A stretch of 64,000 nucleotides of DNA from positions 4,352,870-4,416,869 of the forward strand of contig NZ_LT732529.1 of the NCBI RefSeq assembly GCF_900156865.1, in the 5' to 3' direction. The translations under genes and the position numbers were made by a program. The notes under the pieces were generated by a model. That model ran no database searches and was not told the DNA's origin. It worked only from the letters and a program-made list of their open reading frames with translations. The stretch is from Litchfieldia sinesaloumensis. Lineage in GTDB: Bacteria > Bacillota > Bacilli > Bacillales > Bacillaceae_L. Positions within the stretch are counted from its first letter, which is position 1. Every line of letters begins with the position of its first letter. This document shows, in pieces, positions 17,530 to 26,903 of the stretch.

Positions 17530-19191
17530 TTATTTATCCTTTTCATTTTCAAAATGAGCGTCAATTGGCCCTTTCTGCTTCTCTGCTTGTTGGTCTTTTG
17601 CTTTCTTCTTTCGGCGTAAACGCTCTAGGATTTTCCGATAATTCAACTCGATCTTCTTTGATTCATAATAGTCAGATGCCTTGATGTCCCTGGTCGATGC
17701 CTTCATGAAGGACCACCCAAGCATAACCATAATAAATAAAAGCGGAAATCCTCCAACAATACTAGCAGTCTGTAGAGTATCTAGACCACCGATAAACATT
17801 AATGTTAACGGCATTATACAAAGAGCAAACGCCCAAAACAACCGGTTCCATCGGATCGGTTCATCCTTGACCTCCTTTTGAACGACTGCCGCTAGCACGT
17901 ACGAACTAGAATCGAATGTTGTAGCTAGAAAAACAATTGCAAGTACAGTAAAAACCAAAATGATAAACCAAGACATTGGAAGGCTTCCAATTACATCAAG
18001 GATTGCGACTGGTGCACCTTCCGTATTTAATGTATTGATTATGTCCATTTCTCCAGTTAATTGCAGATGCATTGCGTAATTCCCTAATACACCGAAGAAC
18101 AGTATACTTCCGATTGTTCCATAAATCATGGTCCCGAGCACCATTTGTTTAATTGTTCGTCCACGGGATATCTTGGCAACAAACAAACCTACGAACGGTG
18201 CATAGACTAACCACCACGCCCAGTAGAAAACGGTCCAGGTTTCAGGAAAGGACGTTGAATCAAATGGTCCTAAGGAATTAAAAGGCTCTGTCCATGTACT
18301 CATGTGAAAGAAGTTATCTAATAAGAGTCCAATGCTATTTACAGTTGTTTCTAGAATAAATCGGGTTGGACCAAAGAGAAAAACAAATGCCAAAAGAAAG
18401 AATGCCAGATATAGATTTACATCCGAAAGGATCTTAATACCCTTTTTTAAGCCGGTATACGAGCTAACAGCAAAGATGACGGTTACGAACAATAAAATAA
18501 TGGTTTTAACTGTCATATTTACATTAAGACCAGTAAGGCGATTAATCCCTTCAGCAATCATTGGTGTACCCAAGGCAAGGGTAGTCCCAGCACCACCAAT
18601 AAGACCAAACATAAATAAAATATCTATGATGGTGCCAAGAGGACCGTCTGCAAGTTTACCTATTAATGGTCGTGTTGCTTCACTAATTTTTAGGACAGGC
18701 TTTTTCCTTACATAATAGAAATAAGCAATAGGTAAAGCTGGTAATGTATAAATGGCCCAGGCAATCGGTCCCCAATGGAAAATACCATAGGTTGTTGCCC
18801 AAGCGATAGCTTCCTTGGTGCCAGGTTGAACTCCAAAGGGAGGTCCTTGAAGGTAATAAGCCCATTCTATGGTTCCCCAGTACAAGATGCTTGAGCCAAT
18901 CCCTGCGCAAAACAGCATCCCAGCCCAAGAAAAGTCATTGTATTCTGGTTTTTCACCTTTATCTCCGAGCAAAACCTGCCCGTTCGAACTAAATGCCACA
19001 TAGATAAGAAAAAAGAAAATCATAAGTCCGACCAACAAATATAAAACACCAAAATTTGTGGTAATGTAGGTATTCGCAACACTAACCATCTCTTCGCCTT
19101 TTTCAGGGAAAATAACGAGAGGGATGGTAACCAATAGTAACAATGTAAAGGCACCAATAAAAGTCGGCCAGTCAATTAACCTGTTCCTCAT
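17530..19191 (-). CDS. BCCT-family betaine/choline/carnitine transporter
   Basis: A 553-aa secondary transporter with about 12 membrane segments, probably carrying glycine betaine or a related trimethylammonium compound with Na+ or H+. BCCT signatures are visible: GIGSSILYWGTIEWAYY (residues ~97-115), the Trp-rich substrate-site stretch FYWAWWLVYAPFVGLFVAKI near 325, and SRGRTIKQ. The C-terminal tail is long and basic (ERLRRKKKAKDQQAEKQK), like osmosensing tails. ATG 19191 is used; AAGGTGG is about 8 bases upstream, whereas the in-frame GTG at 19203 overlaps that site. It follows the racemase gene after 121 bases and shares its direction, so an amino-acid-derived substrate is also possible. 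Confidence 0.9.
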   Translation of the reverse strand: MRNRLIDWPTFIGAFTLLLLVTIPLVIFPEKGEEMVSVANTYITTNFGVLYLLVGLMIFFFLIYVAFSSNGQVLLGDKGEKPEYNDFSWAGMLFCAGIGSSILYWGTIEWAYYLQGPPFGVQPGTKEAIAWATTYGIFHWGPIAWAIYTLPALPIAYFYYVRKKPVLKISEATRPLIGKLADGPLGTIIDILFMFGLIGGAGTTLALGTPMIAEGINRLTGLNVNMTVKTIILLFVTVIFAVSSYTGLKKGIKILSDVNLYLAFFLLAFVFLFGPTRFILETTVNSIGLLLDNFFHMSTWTEPFNSLGPFDSTSFPETWTVFYWAWWLVYAPFVGLFVAKISRGRTIKQMVLGTMIYGTIGSILFFGVLGNYAMHLQLTGEMDIINTLNTEGAPVAILDVIGSLPMSWFIILVFTVLAIVFLATTFDSSSYVLAAVVQKEVKDEPIRWNRLFWAFALCIMPLTLMFIGGLDTLQTASIVGGFPLLFIMVMLGWSFMKASTRDIKASDYYESKKIELNYRKILERLRRKKKAKDQQAEKQKGPIDAHFENEKDK

Positions 19192-19312
19192 TACAAAAAC
19201 CACCTTATCTAAACTGTATGTGGTAGTTTTTGCAAATTGAAAGGAAATATACGGGTAGGTTGATATGTGTTCCGCTTATTGATTATTCTTGAACCCATCG
19301 ATTTTAGTATTC

Positions 19313-20428
19313 TCAATTATGGTTATGAAACGTCTCACTATATAACATGAAGTCCTCAATTTTTTCATGGTTCGGTTCGAAACCAATTCCTGGGGTTGTT
19401 GGCACCTCTATATATCCGTCCTTCATTGTTACCTCAGGCGTTATAATATCCTCTCTCCAGTAATGGGAGGATGGAGCTGTATCTCCTGGTAGAGTGAAGT
19501 TTGCTAGAGAAGTAATGGCAATATTATGTGCACGACCGATACCGGCCTCGAGCATTCCTCCACACCACATCGGGATATTGTTTTCCGTGCAGAGTTTATG
19601 AATCTTTAACGATTCCGTAATTCCGCCAACACGGCCGATTTTTAGATTAATAATTTTTCCACTTGTAATCTCAATGGCTTTTCGAACGTCTTCAACTGTG
19701 TGGATGGATTCGTCCAGGCAGATAGGGGTGTTCAATTCTTTTTGAAGTCTCGCATGATCAATTAAATCGTCATAGGCGAAAGGTTGTTCAACCATCATTA
19801 AATCAAAGTCGTCTAATTTCTTAAGGTAAGGTATATCATCGATGGTATATGCACAGTTCGCATCTGCCATTAGCGGAATCCTAGGAAACTCTTTGCGAAT
19901 CGCTTTTAAAATATTTATATCCCAACCCGGCATTATTTTTACCTTGATTCGTTTATACCCTTTGGTTACAAATCCTTCGATTTTTTGTAGGAGCTCTTTT
20001 TCAGACTTTTGAATACCAACGCTTACACCTACTTCAATTCTATCCTTCACACCGCCAATAGCCTTTGCTAGAGAAATTCCCTTTTCTTTCGCATATAAGT
20101 CCCAAATCGCACCATCTAATGCAGCCTTCGCATTGTAGTTTCCTCGTAAATCCTTGAATGCTTTTGATACATCATCAGGGTGTTGAATCTCCGTGTTCAT
20201 AAGCTTAGGAATTAAAATATCCTTTAATAGATGCCAATTGGTTTTAACCGTTTCTTCATGATAGATGGGAATTGGATCAGAGACGGTTTCGCCCCAACCT
20301 GAAAGACCGTTCTTCGATTTCACTTCAACTAATATAAAGTCTTTATCTGTTAAGGTTCCGACACTTGTTTTAAAAGGGTGAAGCAAGCTCATTCTCATAA
20401 AACGTAGCTTAATACTTTTTATCTCCAT
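19313..20428 (-). CDS. N-succinylamino acid racemase / o-succinylbenzoate synthase-like enolase
   Basis: Enolase-superfamily enzyme of the muconate-lactonising subgroup (371 aa). Catalytic residues are all visible: K162-V-K164 in RIKVKI, metal ligands D189, E214 (VEQPF) and D239 (LDES), and K263 in NLKIGRVGG. Sequence style fits the MenC/NSAR family, whose members make o-succinylbenzoate, racemise N-succinylamino acids, or both. No other menaquinone gene is near; instead a GNAT acyltransferase lies 24 bases upstream. In Geobacillus such a pair takes part in converting D- to L-amino acids through N-succinyl intermediates. The needed desuccinylase is not in this window. I favour the racemase role; dipeptide epimerase is an alternative. 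Confidence 0.8.
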   Translation of the reverse strand: MEIKSIKLRFMRMSLLHPFKTSVGTLTDKDFILVEVKSKNGLSGWGETVSDPIPIYHEETVKTNWHLLKDILIPKLMNTEIQHPDDVSKAFKDLRGNYNAKAALDGAIWDLYAKEKGISLAKAIGGVKDRIEVGVSVGIQKSEKELLQKIEGFVTKGYKRIKVKIMPGWDINILKAIRKEFPRIPLMADANCAYTIDDIPYLKKLDDFDLMMVEQPFAYDDLIDHARLQKELNTPICLDESIHTVEDVRKAIEITSGKIINLKIGRVGGITESLKIHKLCTENNIPMWCGGMLEAGIGRAHNIAITSLANFTLPGDTAPSSHYWREDIITPEVTMKDGYIEVPTTPGIGFEPNHEKIEDFMLYSETFHNHN

Positions 20429-20452
20429 GATTAATTCTCCTCGTAAAAGTTG

Positions 20453-21259
20453 TTATTTTTCTAGTACGTAAAAGTACTGATTGTTGCACTCAGGAGCTTT
20501 AATTAAGTCTGTGACGATCCAGCCTTGGTTCAAATAATGTCTAAACACTCTCTTCGTTTTTTCTCTCCACATTAAGGCAGTTTCAAAGTTATTAGTCTTA
20601 ATCTCTTGAAAATTTCCTGGTACAGGAACAAATAAATATTTTCCCGACTCTTCCAAATAGATATCACCAGGTTGTAAACAGCCATTTTTTATTTCGGTAT
20701 TAATTAAGACAGGAGAACCATTTAAATCATTGTGTTTTATGGCTCGTCCAATTTCGTTAACAGACCACTCTACTACAAACCGATCCGTAGAAATACCATC
20801 GTTCATGCCATCATTCATATCTCCATATGCATTTTCAATATACGAAGTGCAAACTGCACCTAATTTATGTAGATTCAAATTTCCATTCACTGTTTCTAGC
20901 GGATCATAGGTCCATGATATTAAGTCATAGCCTTTTTCAGACGCTACCTTACGTTGTTCTAGCTTTAATTTTTCACCGATTCCCAGCTTCCGGAAATCAG
21001 GGTGAATCCCTAGGCTATGAGAAACTAGGTAAGGTTTTGTACCATCAAAGCCTGGAAAACTATATTGAAAGCCAATTAATTGATCCTTATAAAAGGCTCC
21101 TAAAATAAACCCACCGTTTTTTACCGTAGCAGCTGTATGGCTGATAGGGACCGTATCTTCAGGACTCCATACCAGAGATTCTAATTTGTGAACTTGCTGT
21201 AATTCCTCTATGGATTTTATGTTTTTTATAATAACGGATGATACTATCTCTTGTTGCAT
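20453..21259 (-). CDS. GNAT-family acyltransferase, probable amino-acid N-succinyltransferase
   Basis: A 268-aa GNAT protein. The acyl-CoA-binding region is LVSHSLGIHPDFRKLGIGEKLKLEQRKVA (residues ~88-115), matching the R/Q-x-x-G-x-G/A core with RKLGIG. The family TYDPLETVNGNLNLHKLGAV segment that follows is typical of the GNAT proteins encoded beside N-succinylamino acid racemases. It probably transfers succinyl from succinyl-CoA to a D-amino acid. Two ATG codons follow AGGAGG; the second (21259) has better spacing. It is followed after 24 bases by the racemase gene, clearly one operon. The acyl donor is inferred from context. Confidence 0.78.
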   Translation of the reverse strand: MQQEIVSSVIIKNIKSIEELQQVHKLESLVWSPEDTVPISHTAATVKNGGFILGAFYKDQLIGFQYSFPGFDGTKPYLVSHSLGIHPDFRKLGIGEKLKLEQRKVASEKGYDLISWTYDPLETVNGNLNLHKLGAVCTSYIENAYGDMNDGMNDGISTDRFVVEWSVNEIGRAIKHNDLNGSPVLINTEIKNGCLQPGDIYLEESGKYLFVPVPGNFQEIKTNNFETALMWREKTKRVFRHYLNQGWIVTDLIKAPECNNQYFYVLEK

Positions 21260-21313
21260 CATTTGCCTCCTACATATTCTGACTACATTTCATTATAGAA
21301 TGATAAATAAAGT

Positions 21314-21337
21314 GGGACAAGGAAGGTCCATTGTCCC
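21314..21337 (-). terminator. Hairpin after the large permease gene
   Basis: GGGACAA (21314-21320) pairs with TTGTCCC (21331-21337) around GGAAGGTCCA. On the minus strand it lies downstream of the permease stop and upstream of the GNAT start and is followed by ACTTTATTTAT, a weak U-run. Likely terminator or attenuator. Confidence 0.55.
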
Positions 21338-21376
21338 AACTCAATTAGATAATATTTGATTCAGGTGTACCTACAT

Positions 21377-22807
21377 CTACAATATGAGCAGGCCAATAAT
21401 GGTAGACACAATAAGCCCTATTGTGACGGGTATGAAGCTTCTTCGGACTAGTTCCATGACCGGCACTTTTGCAAAGCCTGCAACGGCTATGAGTGATGAC
21501 CAGGCAATTAACGTTCCGCCACCTACCCAAATGGAGCCCATTTGCCCTATGGCAGATAATGTTTCGACGTCGACACCAACACTCCCGCCTAATGCCCCAG
21601 ATAATGAACCAACGAGTGGGAGGCCTGAGAACCCGGAACCGTCTAATCCTGTAATAACCCCGATTAAGAGGATTCCAAACCCAGCTATAAACGCATTTTC
21701 AGGTATAAAATGCTGACCTGAAACCACTAAATCAAATAAGAAAGAAGGAGACTCCTCAGGATTCAAACCAAATATTTTACTTGTTAATTCTCCGCTACCT
21801 AAGAAAAAGAAACCTGCAATCGGTATGACAGGACCCATCGCTTTAAAAGCGAATAGGAATCCTTTTACAATATTGTCGCTTACAGCGGTTAGGGCCAAAC
21901 GTGGACTTTTAAAGGTTGAAGCAGCTATAAGGAGTATTGCTGAAGCCCCACCAATTAAGGCTGCGCCGGTTCCACCTTCGACTGAAGGGATGAAATTGGA
22001 AAACTTAGCAAGAAACATATATCCGATAATAATTAAAAATGTAACAGGAACAAGGATTGAAAACAGAAGACTATATTTACTTTTCTTCGTCTCTTCAATA
22101 GTGATTTCACCGTTTTCTTGGTCAAAATCAGCATTACTGTTCTCCCATGTATGCAAATGATCTTCTGATGGAGGTGAAATATACTTTCGTAAGGTTAGGT
22201 AAGCAATAACAATTGCTGTAACACCAGTAATAACGGATAGTATCATGGCTCGATCCGCTACAATACTTACATCTGCTCCTGCCGCTGTTGCTGTTAGAGT
22301 TGGAGCAATTTGAATGATATAGTCAGAAGATAATGCCATTCCCTGACCAGCTAGTGAAATCGCAATTGCTGCCCCAATAGGTGGTAGCCCGGCACGAATC
22401 GCCACTGGGATAAGTAACGCCCCAACTAATGGAACGGCAGGTGTTGGCCAAAAGAATAATGAAATAACATAGGTGACAAAAATGAGGACCCAGAAGGAGA
22501 TATGCCCGTTTTTCATCAACTTCTGAAACGGTGTGATCATTTGTTTGTCAGAACCGAGTGACTTTAAAGAATGCAAGAGTGCGGTCATAATGGCTATGAT
22601 TAGAAAGATGTTAAATAATTCTCCAGCTGCAACTAAACTCGCATTGAAAATGGTCTGTAGACCTGATGAAAACGACCCTGTAAAAATCCAACCAACTAAA
22701 AAAGTGACAATAATGGAAGGGACGACAACATTTTGCCGAAATAACATTGTTACGATAATGATACCGGTCCCCACTAAATACATCCAATGAGCCGCAGTAA
22801 GTTCCAT
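21377..22807 (-). CDS. Large permease of unknown substrate (ion-transporter/TRAP-like)
   Basis: A 476-aa polytopic membrane protein with 11-12 hydrophobic segments and a charged central loop (residues ~205-245, with DHLHTWENSNADFDQENGE). The paired, glycine-rich re-entrant stretches, PTPAVPLVGALLIPVAIRAG near 125 and GLDGSGFSGLPLVGSLSGAL near 390, resemble transporters of the ion transporter and GntP/DctM superfamilies. I cannot name the substrate. AAGGGGG precedes the ATG. It lies directly upstream of the GNAT and racemase genes and in the same direction, so uptake or export of a carboxylate or amino-acid compound used by them is plausible. Confidence 0.7.
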   Translation of the reverse strand: MELTAAHWMYLVGTGIIIVTMLFRQNVVVPSIIVTFLVGWIFTGSFSSGLQTIFNASLVAAGELFNIFLIIAIMTALLHSLKSLGSDKQMITPFQKLMKNGHISFWVLIFVTYVISLFFWPTPAVPLVGALLIPVAIRAGLPPIGAAIAISLAGQGMALSSDYIIQIAPTLTATAAGADVSIVADRAMILSVITGVTAIVIAYLTLRKYISPPSEDHLHTWENSNADFDQENGEITIEETKKSKYSLLFSILVPVTFLIIIGYMFLAKFSNFIPSVEGGTGAALIGGASAILLIAASTFKSPRLALTAVSDNIVKGFLFAFKAMGPVIPIAGFFFLGSGELTSKIFGLNPEESPSFLFDLVVSGQHFIPENAFIAGFGILLIGVITGLDGSGFSGLPLVGSLSGALGGSVGVDVETLSAIGQMGSIWVGGGTLIAWSSLIAVAGFAKVPVMELVRRSFIPVTIGLIVSTIIGLLIL

Positions 22808-22940
22808 TTATATAAAACCCCCTTAGAAGTGAACGAACAGCATAAGTTATTCGTGAATTTATTTTATGCATCCGTATGGGCTTCGGTGAAAGGGGGAGGG
22901 GACTTGATTAAAATAAAGGTAACGGAGAGCTTATCTCGTA

Positions 22941-22980
22941 AAAAAGTGCCTGCATCTCACAAGTGATGCAAGCACTTTTT
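22941..22980 (-). terminator. Terminator after the TRAP operon
   Basis: AAAAGTGC and TGCATC on one side pair with GATGCA and GCACTTTTT on the other, with one bulge on each arm. A/T runs flank both sides. It ends the dctP-dctQ-dctM transcript 12 bases past the stop. Confidence 0.85.
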
Positions 22981-22992
22981 AATGTATAACAT

Positions 22993-24261
22993 TTATTTAT
23001 CTAAGAAAAACAGTGAAAGCTCAGGAATAAAGCTGATAATGATAATGTCAACAATTAATATGATGAGAAATGGGATGATGGCCCGAACGATTTTTTCTAA
23101 TCGCAGGTTTGCAATATTGGACGCTACAAAAAGATTAATCCCAACTGGTGGTGTGATGAAACCAATCGCAAGGTTAACAACCATGATAATACCAAAGTGA
23201 ACAGGATCAATACCAACCGCTGTTGTTACTGGAAGCAAGATTGGCGCCATGATAATAATTGCAGCCGATGTTTCCAAAAATGTACCTACAATTAATAAAA
23301 TGACATTAATAATCAGTAATACGATAATTGGGTTTTCCGAAATAGCAAGTAATGCATTTGTGATTGAAAGTGGGATTTGCTCTCTTGTTAAGATAAATCC
23401 AAAAATCGATGCACAAGAAATAATAAACATAATTACCGCAGAAGTAACGGCTGATTGAATAAAGATTTCCGGTAGGTCTTTCCACTTAATTTCACGATAG
23501 ATGAATAGACCAACAATTAATCCATAAACAGCAGCTACGACGGAAGCTTCTGTAGGAGTAAAAATCCCACCGTAAATTCCACCAAGAATGATAACAGGCA
23601 TTAAAATTGCCAGAATCGCTCTGTTAAAAGATGTGAAAACATCTTTAAGGGAGCTCTTTTCTCCTTTTCCATAACCGCGTTTTCTAGAAATGAAGTAGGC
23701 AACTGCGATTAAAGAAAGACCAACAAAAATTCCAGGTACGATACCTGCAATGAATAAATCGCTAATTGATGCTCCAGCAATAACACCAAATAAGATCATT
23801 GGTACACTTGGTGGAATCATTACACCGATTGTTCCACCTGCGGCTTGGATAGCAGTAGAAAAGCTTTTATCATAGCCTTTTTGTACCATTGCTGGTATCA
23901 TGATGGCCCCAACCGCTGCTGTTGTCGCCGCACCAGATCCAGAGATAGCAGCAAAGAACATACATGTTACTACCGAGACCATTGCCAAACCTCCGTGCAT
24001 TCTTCCTACAATCGTCATGGCAAAATCTACGAGTCTTTTAGAAATACCTCCAACCTCCATTAACTTTCCAGCAAGGATGAAGAAGGGGACAGCCATTAAT
24101 GTAAACGAATCTGTGGATGTAAACATTTTTTGGACAATAACCATCAGTGGAACATTATCTTGAATCATCAGTACAATCATAGAAGCGAGTCCGAGAGCAA
24201 CAGCTATTGGGATGTTAATTAAAAATAGTACGATTAATAAACCAAATAATAACCAAGCCAT
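22993..24261 (-). CDS. dctM: TRAP transporter large permease subunit (DctM)
   Basis: Large membrane subunit of a tripartite ATP-independent periplasmic-type transporter, 422 aa with about 12 membrane segments. Family signatures: AVPFFILAGKLMEVGGIS (residues ~60-80), AAISGSGAATTAAVGAIMIPAM, GVMIPPSVPMILFGVI and VNLAIGFITPPVGINLFVAS. It moves a dicarboxylate or similar organic acid using an ion gradient. Its ATG shares one base with the dctQ stop (TAATG), and AAAGGAGG lies upstream. Last gene of dctP-dctQ-dctM. Confidence 0.92.
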   Translation of the reverse strand: MAWLLFGLLIVLFLINIPIAVALGLASMIVLMIQDNVPLMVIVQKMFTSTDSFTLMAVPFFILAGKLMEVGGISKRLVDFAMTIVGRMHGGLAMVSVVTCMFFAAISGSGAATTAAVGAIMIPAMVQKGYDKSFSTAIQAAGGTIGVMIPPSVPMILFGVIAGASISDLFIAGIVPGIFVGLSLIAVAYFISRKRGYGKGEKSSLKDVFTSFNRAILAILMPVIILGGIYGGIFTPTEASVVAAVYGLIVGLFIYREIKWKDLPEIFIQSAVTSAVIMFIISCASIFGFILTREQIPLSITNALLAISENPIIVLLIINVILLIVGTFLETSAAIIIMAPILLPVTTAVGIDPVHFGIIMVVNLAIGFITPPVGINLFVASNIANLRLEKIVRAIIPFLIILIVDIIIISFIPELSLFFLDK

Positions 24262-24737
24262 TAGTTCTTCGCCTCCTTTTTCCATTCAGTTATTACGACA
24301 TAAAGTAGATTGATAATAAATAAGACACTTGATATCGGAATTACTGTATAGATGTATCCCATCGGTATTTGTAGGACAGGAGACTTTTGGATCATGCTAC
24401 GTTCAATAAAGTCAAAGCTGTGGACGATAACCTGCCAAAAGAAGAATGTTACTAGAAGCGCAATAATTACATTAAGTATTTTCTTTAAGGTTGGTCCCGA
24501 AGTATCATAAATAATCTCGACACCGGGATGAGCCTTTACACTCATTCCATAACCAGCACCAAGGAATGTAGTCCACACAAGTAAGTAGCGACCTAATTCC
24601 TCTGTCCAAGCCAACGGCTGTTCGAATACAAAGCGGAAGAGGACCTGCAAAAAGACAACGACAACTAATGCAAAAAATAAAATGATGAGTACCCATTTGA
24701 AAAATCCATTTATACTATCTACTATCTTTTTAATCAC
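24261..24737 (-). CDS. dctQ: TRAP transporter small permease subunit (DctQ)
   Basis: Small membrane subunit (158 aa) of the TRAP system with four hydrophobic segments. The family motif LAWTEELGRYLLVWTTFLGA is clear near residues 45-65. I use the GTG at 24737 as start because AAAGGGG lies about 8 bases upstream; the longer reading upstream would start inside the preceding hairpin region. It overlaps dctM by one base. Confidence 0.9.
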   Translation of the reverse strand: MIKKIVDSINGFFKWVLIILFFALVVVVFLQVLFRFVFEQPLAWTEELGRYLLVWTTFLGAGYGMSVKAHPGVEIIYDTSGPTLKKILNVIIALLVTFFFWQVIVHSFDFIERSMIQKSPVLQIPMGYIYTVIPISSVLFIINLLYVVITEWKKEAKN

Positions 24738-24760
24738 CTGTATTTCCCCTTTTGATGGTA

Positions 24761-24800
24761 AAAAAACTTGGATTGTGCTAGGCACTCACCAAGTTTTTTT
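24761..24800 (-). terminator. Internal attenuator between dctP and dctQ
   Basis: AAAAAACTTGG pairs with CCAAGTTTTTT around a 17-base loop, with a T-run on the minus strand. It lies between the dctP stop and the dctQ start, so it should release part of the transcripts and give more binding protein than permease. Confidence 0.75.
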
Positions 24801-24807
24801 ATTTAGA

Positions 24808-25848
24808 TTAATTTCCGTTTAAAATGGCTTCAATATTTTCCTTACCAAAGTCTTCTTCATATTTTTCAAAAACTGATTGGATTGCGTCACGGAATGGTTG
24901 TACATCTACATCTTCAATAACTTCCATACCTGCATCTTTGACAACCTGTAGTGATTCTGTGTCAGCTTTTGTGCTCAGTTCGCGAACTTTGTCACCAGCT
25001 GTTTTAGCTTCTTCTTTAAGGATATCTTGGTATTCAGCAGGAAGTGTATCGAAAACAGATTTACTAAACATAACAACAGCAGGTGAATAAATATGACCTG
25101 TTAATGTCATGTACTGTTGATTTGCATCATATAGCTTGTACGTATCAGCAATGATTAATGGATTTTCCTGTGCATCAACTACTCCTTGTTGAAGGGCAGT
25201 TAAGGCTTCGTTCCATGCCATTGGTGTTGGTTGAGCACCAAGTGCGTTGAAAGCGTCAAGGTGAATTTGGTTTTCTTGAGTTCGGATTTTTAATCCTTTT
25301 AAGTCTTCTGGTTTGGTAATTGGATGCTTGCTATTTGTAATATGACGGAAACCATTTTCAGCCCAAGCTAGACCAACAAGTCCAACTTCTTCCATGCCAG
25401 TTAAAAGATCTTGACCAACTTGTCCATCAAGTACGCTGTATGCATGCTCTCTTGATTCAAATAAGAATGGTAGATCAACAATTCCAATCTGTGGATAGAA
25501 GTTAGCAATTGGTGCTGTAGATGAAATAGACATATCAGCCGTTCCAAGTGTAAGAGCTTCTGTTAATTCTCTCTCTGCTCCTAATTGGTTTAGTGGAAAA
25601 ATTTCAATCGTCACTTTTCCATCTGTACGTTCTTTCACATTTTCAGCTAAATCTAGTAATGCAAGATGGTAAGGGTGTTCCTCTGTTTGAGAATGCCCTG
25701 CTTTAAAAGTATACGTTTTTCCTTCGTCTTTAGCGCCATCAGATGCTGATGATTCGCCCTCGTTACTGGATTCTTTACCTCCACATGCTGCTAAAACTAA
25801 TGCAAACACTAAGAAAAGTACCATCCAGGAAAGTTTTTTTCCCTTCAT
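24808..25848 (-). CDS. dctP: TRAP transporter substrate-binding lipoprotein (DctP)
   Basis: Extracytoplasmic solute receptor (346 aa). The signal peptide ends in a lipobox VLAAC with Cys22. The family pattern is clear: FKAGHSQTEEHPYHLAL after the linker, GTADMSISSTAPIANFYPQIGIVDLPFLF, the substrate-binding Arg region LKIRTQENQIHLDAFNALGAQPTPMAWNEALTALQQGVVDAQENP. This long stretch is diagnostic of DctP proteins. It probably binds a C4-dicarboxylate or another organic acid. First gene of the operon, with a good TATAAT promoter 44 bases upstream. No dctS/dctR regulator is adjacent. Confidence 0.93.
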   Translation of the reverse strand: MKGKKLSWMVLFLVFALVLAACGGKESSNEGESSASDGAKDEGKTYTFKAGHSQTEEHPYHLALLDLAENVKERTDGKVTIEIFPLNQLGAERELTEALTLGTADMSISSTAPIANFYPQIGIVDLPFLFESREHAYSVLDGQVGQDLLTGMEEVGLVGLAWAENGFRHITNSKHPITKPEDLKGLKIRTQENQIHLDAFNALGAQPTPMAWNEALTALQQGVVDAQENPLIIADTYKLYDANQQYMTLTGHIYSPAVVMFSKSVFDTLPAEYQDILKEEAKTAGDKVRELSTKADTESLQVVKDAGMEVIEDVDVQPFRDAIQSVFEKYEEDFGKENIEAILNGN

Positions 25849-25891
25849 GTTGAAGCCCCCTATTGTGTGTAAAATTTAGATGATATTGAAC

Positions 25892-25922
25892 ATTATAACA
25901 GCTTTTAATTATTTTTCTACAA
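25892..25922 (-). promoter_or_regulatory. Candidate sigma-A promoter of the TRAP operon
   Basis: On the minus strand TTGTAG (25917-25922), a 19-base spacer, then TATAAT (25892-25897) preceded by TG to give an extended -10. The -10 is 43 bases before the dctP start. The spacer is longer than ideal, but the extended -10 can compensate. The stretch further upstream, 25923-26184, is AT-rich and I see nothing definite in it. Confidence 0.5.
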
Positions 25923-26184
25923 TATTTAATCTTTTTCGATAATTTTTTTCTTAAAAGCGTTAAAGTGTGACAGGATTTTCGTACTGATTGAAATAGATTT
26001 AAAGTTGATGCCACAAAAAGGAGGTTAAACTGAAGAGAAAACTTCGATAGAACTCCATGATAGTAGTACCGAAAACTAAGCGGAAATTTTAAAAAAATGT
26101 AAGCATGATTCTTGTCATGTTACACAATCTATGCTAATTTTATGTTATGTAACATTAGTTGAGGTAAGTGGAATTTTTGGGGTG

Positions 26185-26212
26185 CAAAAAAACCTCCGCA
26201 ATAAGCGGAGGT
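26185..26212 (-). terminator. Terminator of the Usp/KdpD-like gene
   Basis: ACCTCCGC pairs with GCGGAGGT around a short AATAA-type loop. On the minus strand seven T residues follow. It starts one base past the gene's stop. Confidence 0.9.
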
Positions 26213-26213
26213 G

Positions 26214-26903
26214 TTATAAAAAGTTATCATCGTCTAAGTTTGTATTCATATCTACATTCGTTAAATCAGTTACGATATCCTCGTTAACCTGGACCTGTAA
26301 AGTTTTCTGGTCTTTCATGAATTTAAAGATTCCGTTGTTAAAGTCTGTACCGAATTCCTTAAAAAAGATTCCTTCGAATATAACATTTTTAGTGTGTTTA
26401 AAGTTGAGACGATAGTGATCTCCCTCTTCTACTAAATAAGCACGAACTCCTTTATCAAAATGCCCCTCTGTGTTTTTTAGGAAGCGGGCAACTGAAATAA
26501 TATGGAGGTCAACAAAAGGAATTTCCTTTAATAACGAATTAATAATTGAACCTTTCGTCATTTGCTCCCAACGACTTTGTGCGGTTTGGCCAAGAACAAT
26601 TTGCGTAACGCCTTTATCCCTGGCAACATCTGCAATTACCTTTGAAATGGGTCTTTTTTCATTGTCCTTAATAATAAAGGCATCTGCGCTATGTTGGTCA
26701 GCTAATTCTTTCCACCTCGTAATGTAGTTAACCTTTTCTGGGTCAAGATCATCAAAAGGCTTCGGATCAACAGTTAGAATGTATAGTGGACAATCAAGCA
26801 TTGTTGCAATTTTGCAACCACGTTGGATGAGACGCTCACCATTTGGACCATAATATACACAGACAAGAATACTCTCGTCCATTCTTTCTTTTTTCATTTT
26901 CAT
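26214..26903 (-). CDS. Universal stress protein/KdpD-like sensor fragment
   Basis: A 229-aa soluble protein. Residues ~8-140 form a UspA-like nucleotide-binding domain close to the Usp domain of KdpD sensor kinases: ESILVCVYYGPNGERLIQRG at the start, ADAFIIKDNEKRPISKVIADVARDKGVTQIVLG-type segment, and the nucleotide loop GQTAQSRWEQMTKGSIINSLL. The C-terminal ~90 residues match no domain I know. No kinase domain is present, so this is a stand-alone Usp, not a full KdpD. It is divergent from mrpA with a 252-base gap and might link ion status to antiporter expression; that is inference. Confidence 0.75.
   Translation of the reverse strand: MKMKKERMDESILVCVYYGPNGERLIQRGCKIATMLDCPLYILTVDPKPFDDLDPEKVNYITRWKELADQHSADAFIIKDNEKRPISKVIADVARDKGVTQIVLGQTAQSRWEQMTKGSIINSLLKEIPFVDLHIISVARFLKNTEGHFDKGVRAYLVEEGDHYRLNFKHTKNVIFEGIFFKEFGTDFNNGIFKFMKDQKTLQVQVNEDIVTDLTNVDMNTNLDDDNFL

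Noticed and set aside
19313-20428. menC of the menaquinone pathway
   Set aside because: The enzyme family fits, but no other men gene is nearby and a GNAT acyltransferase is its operon partner, so the racemase role is preferred; OSBS activity is not excluded.
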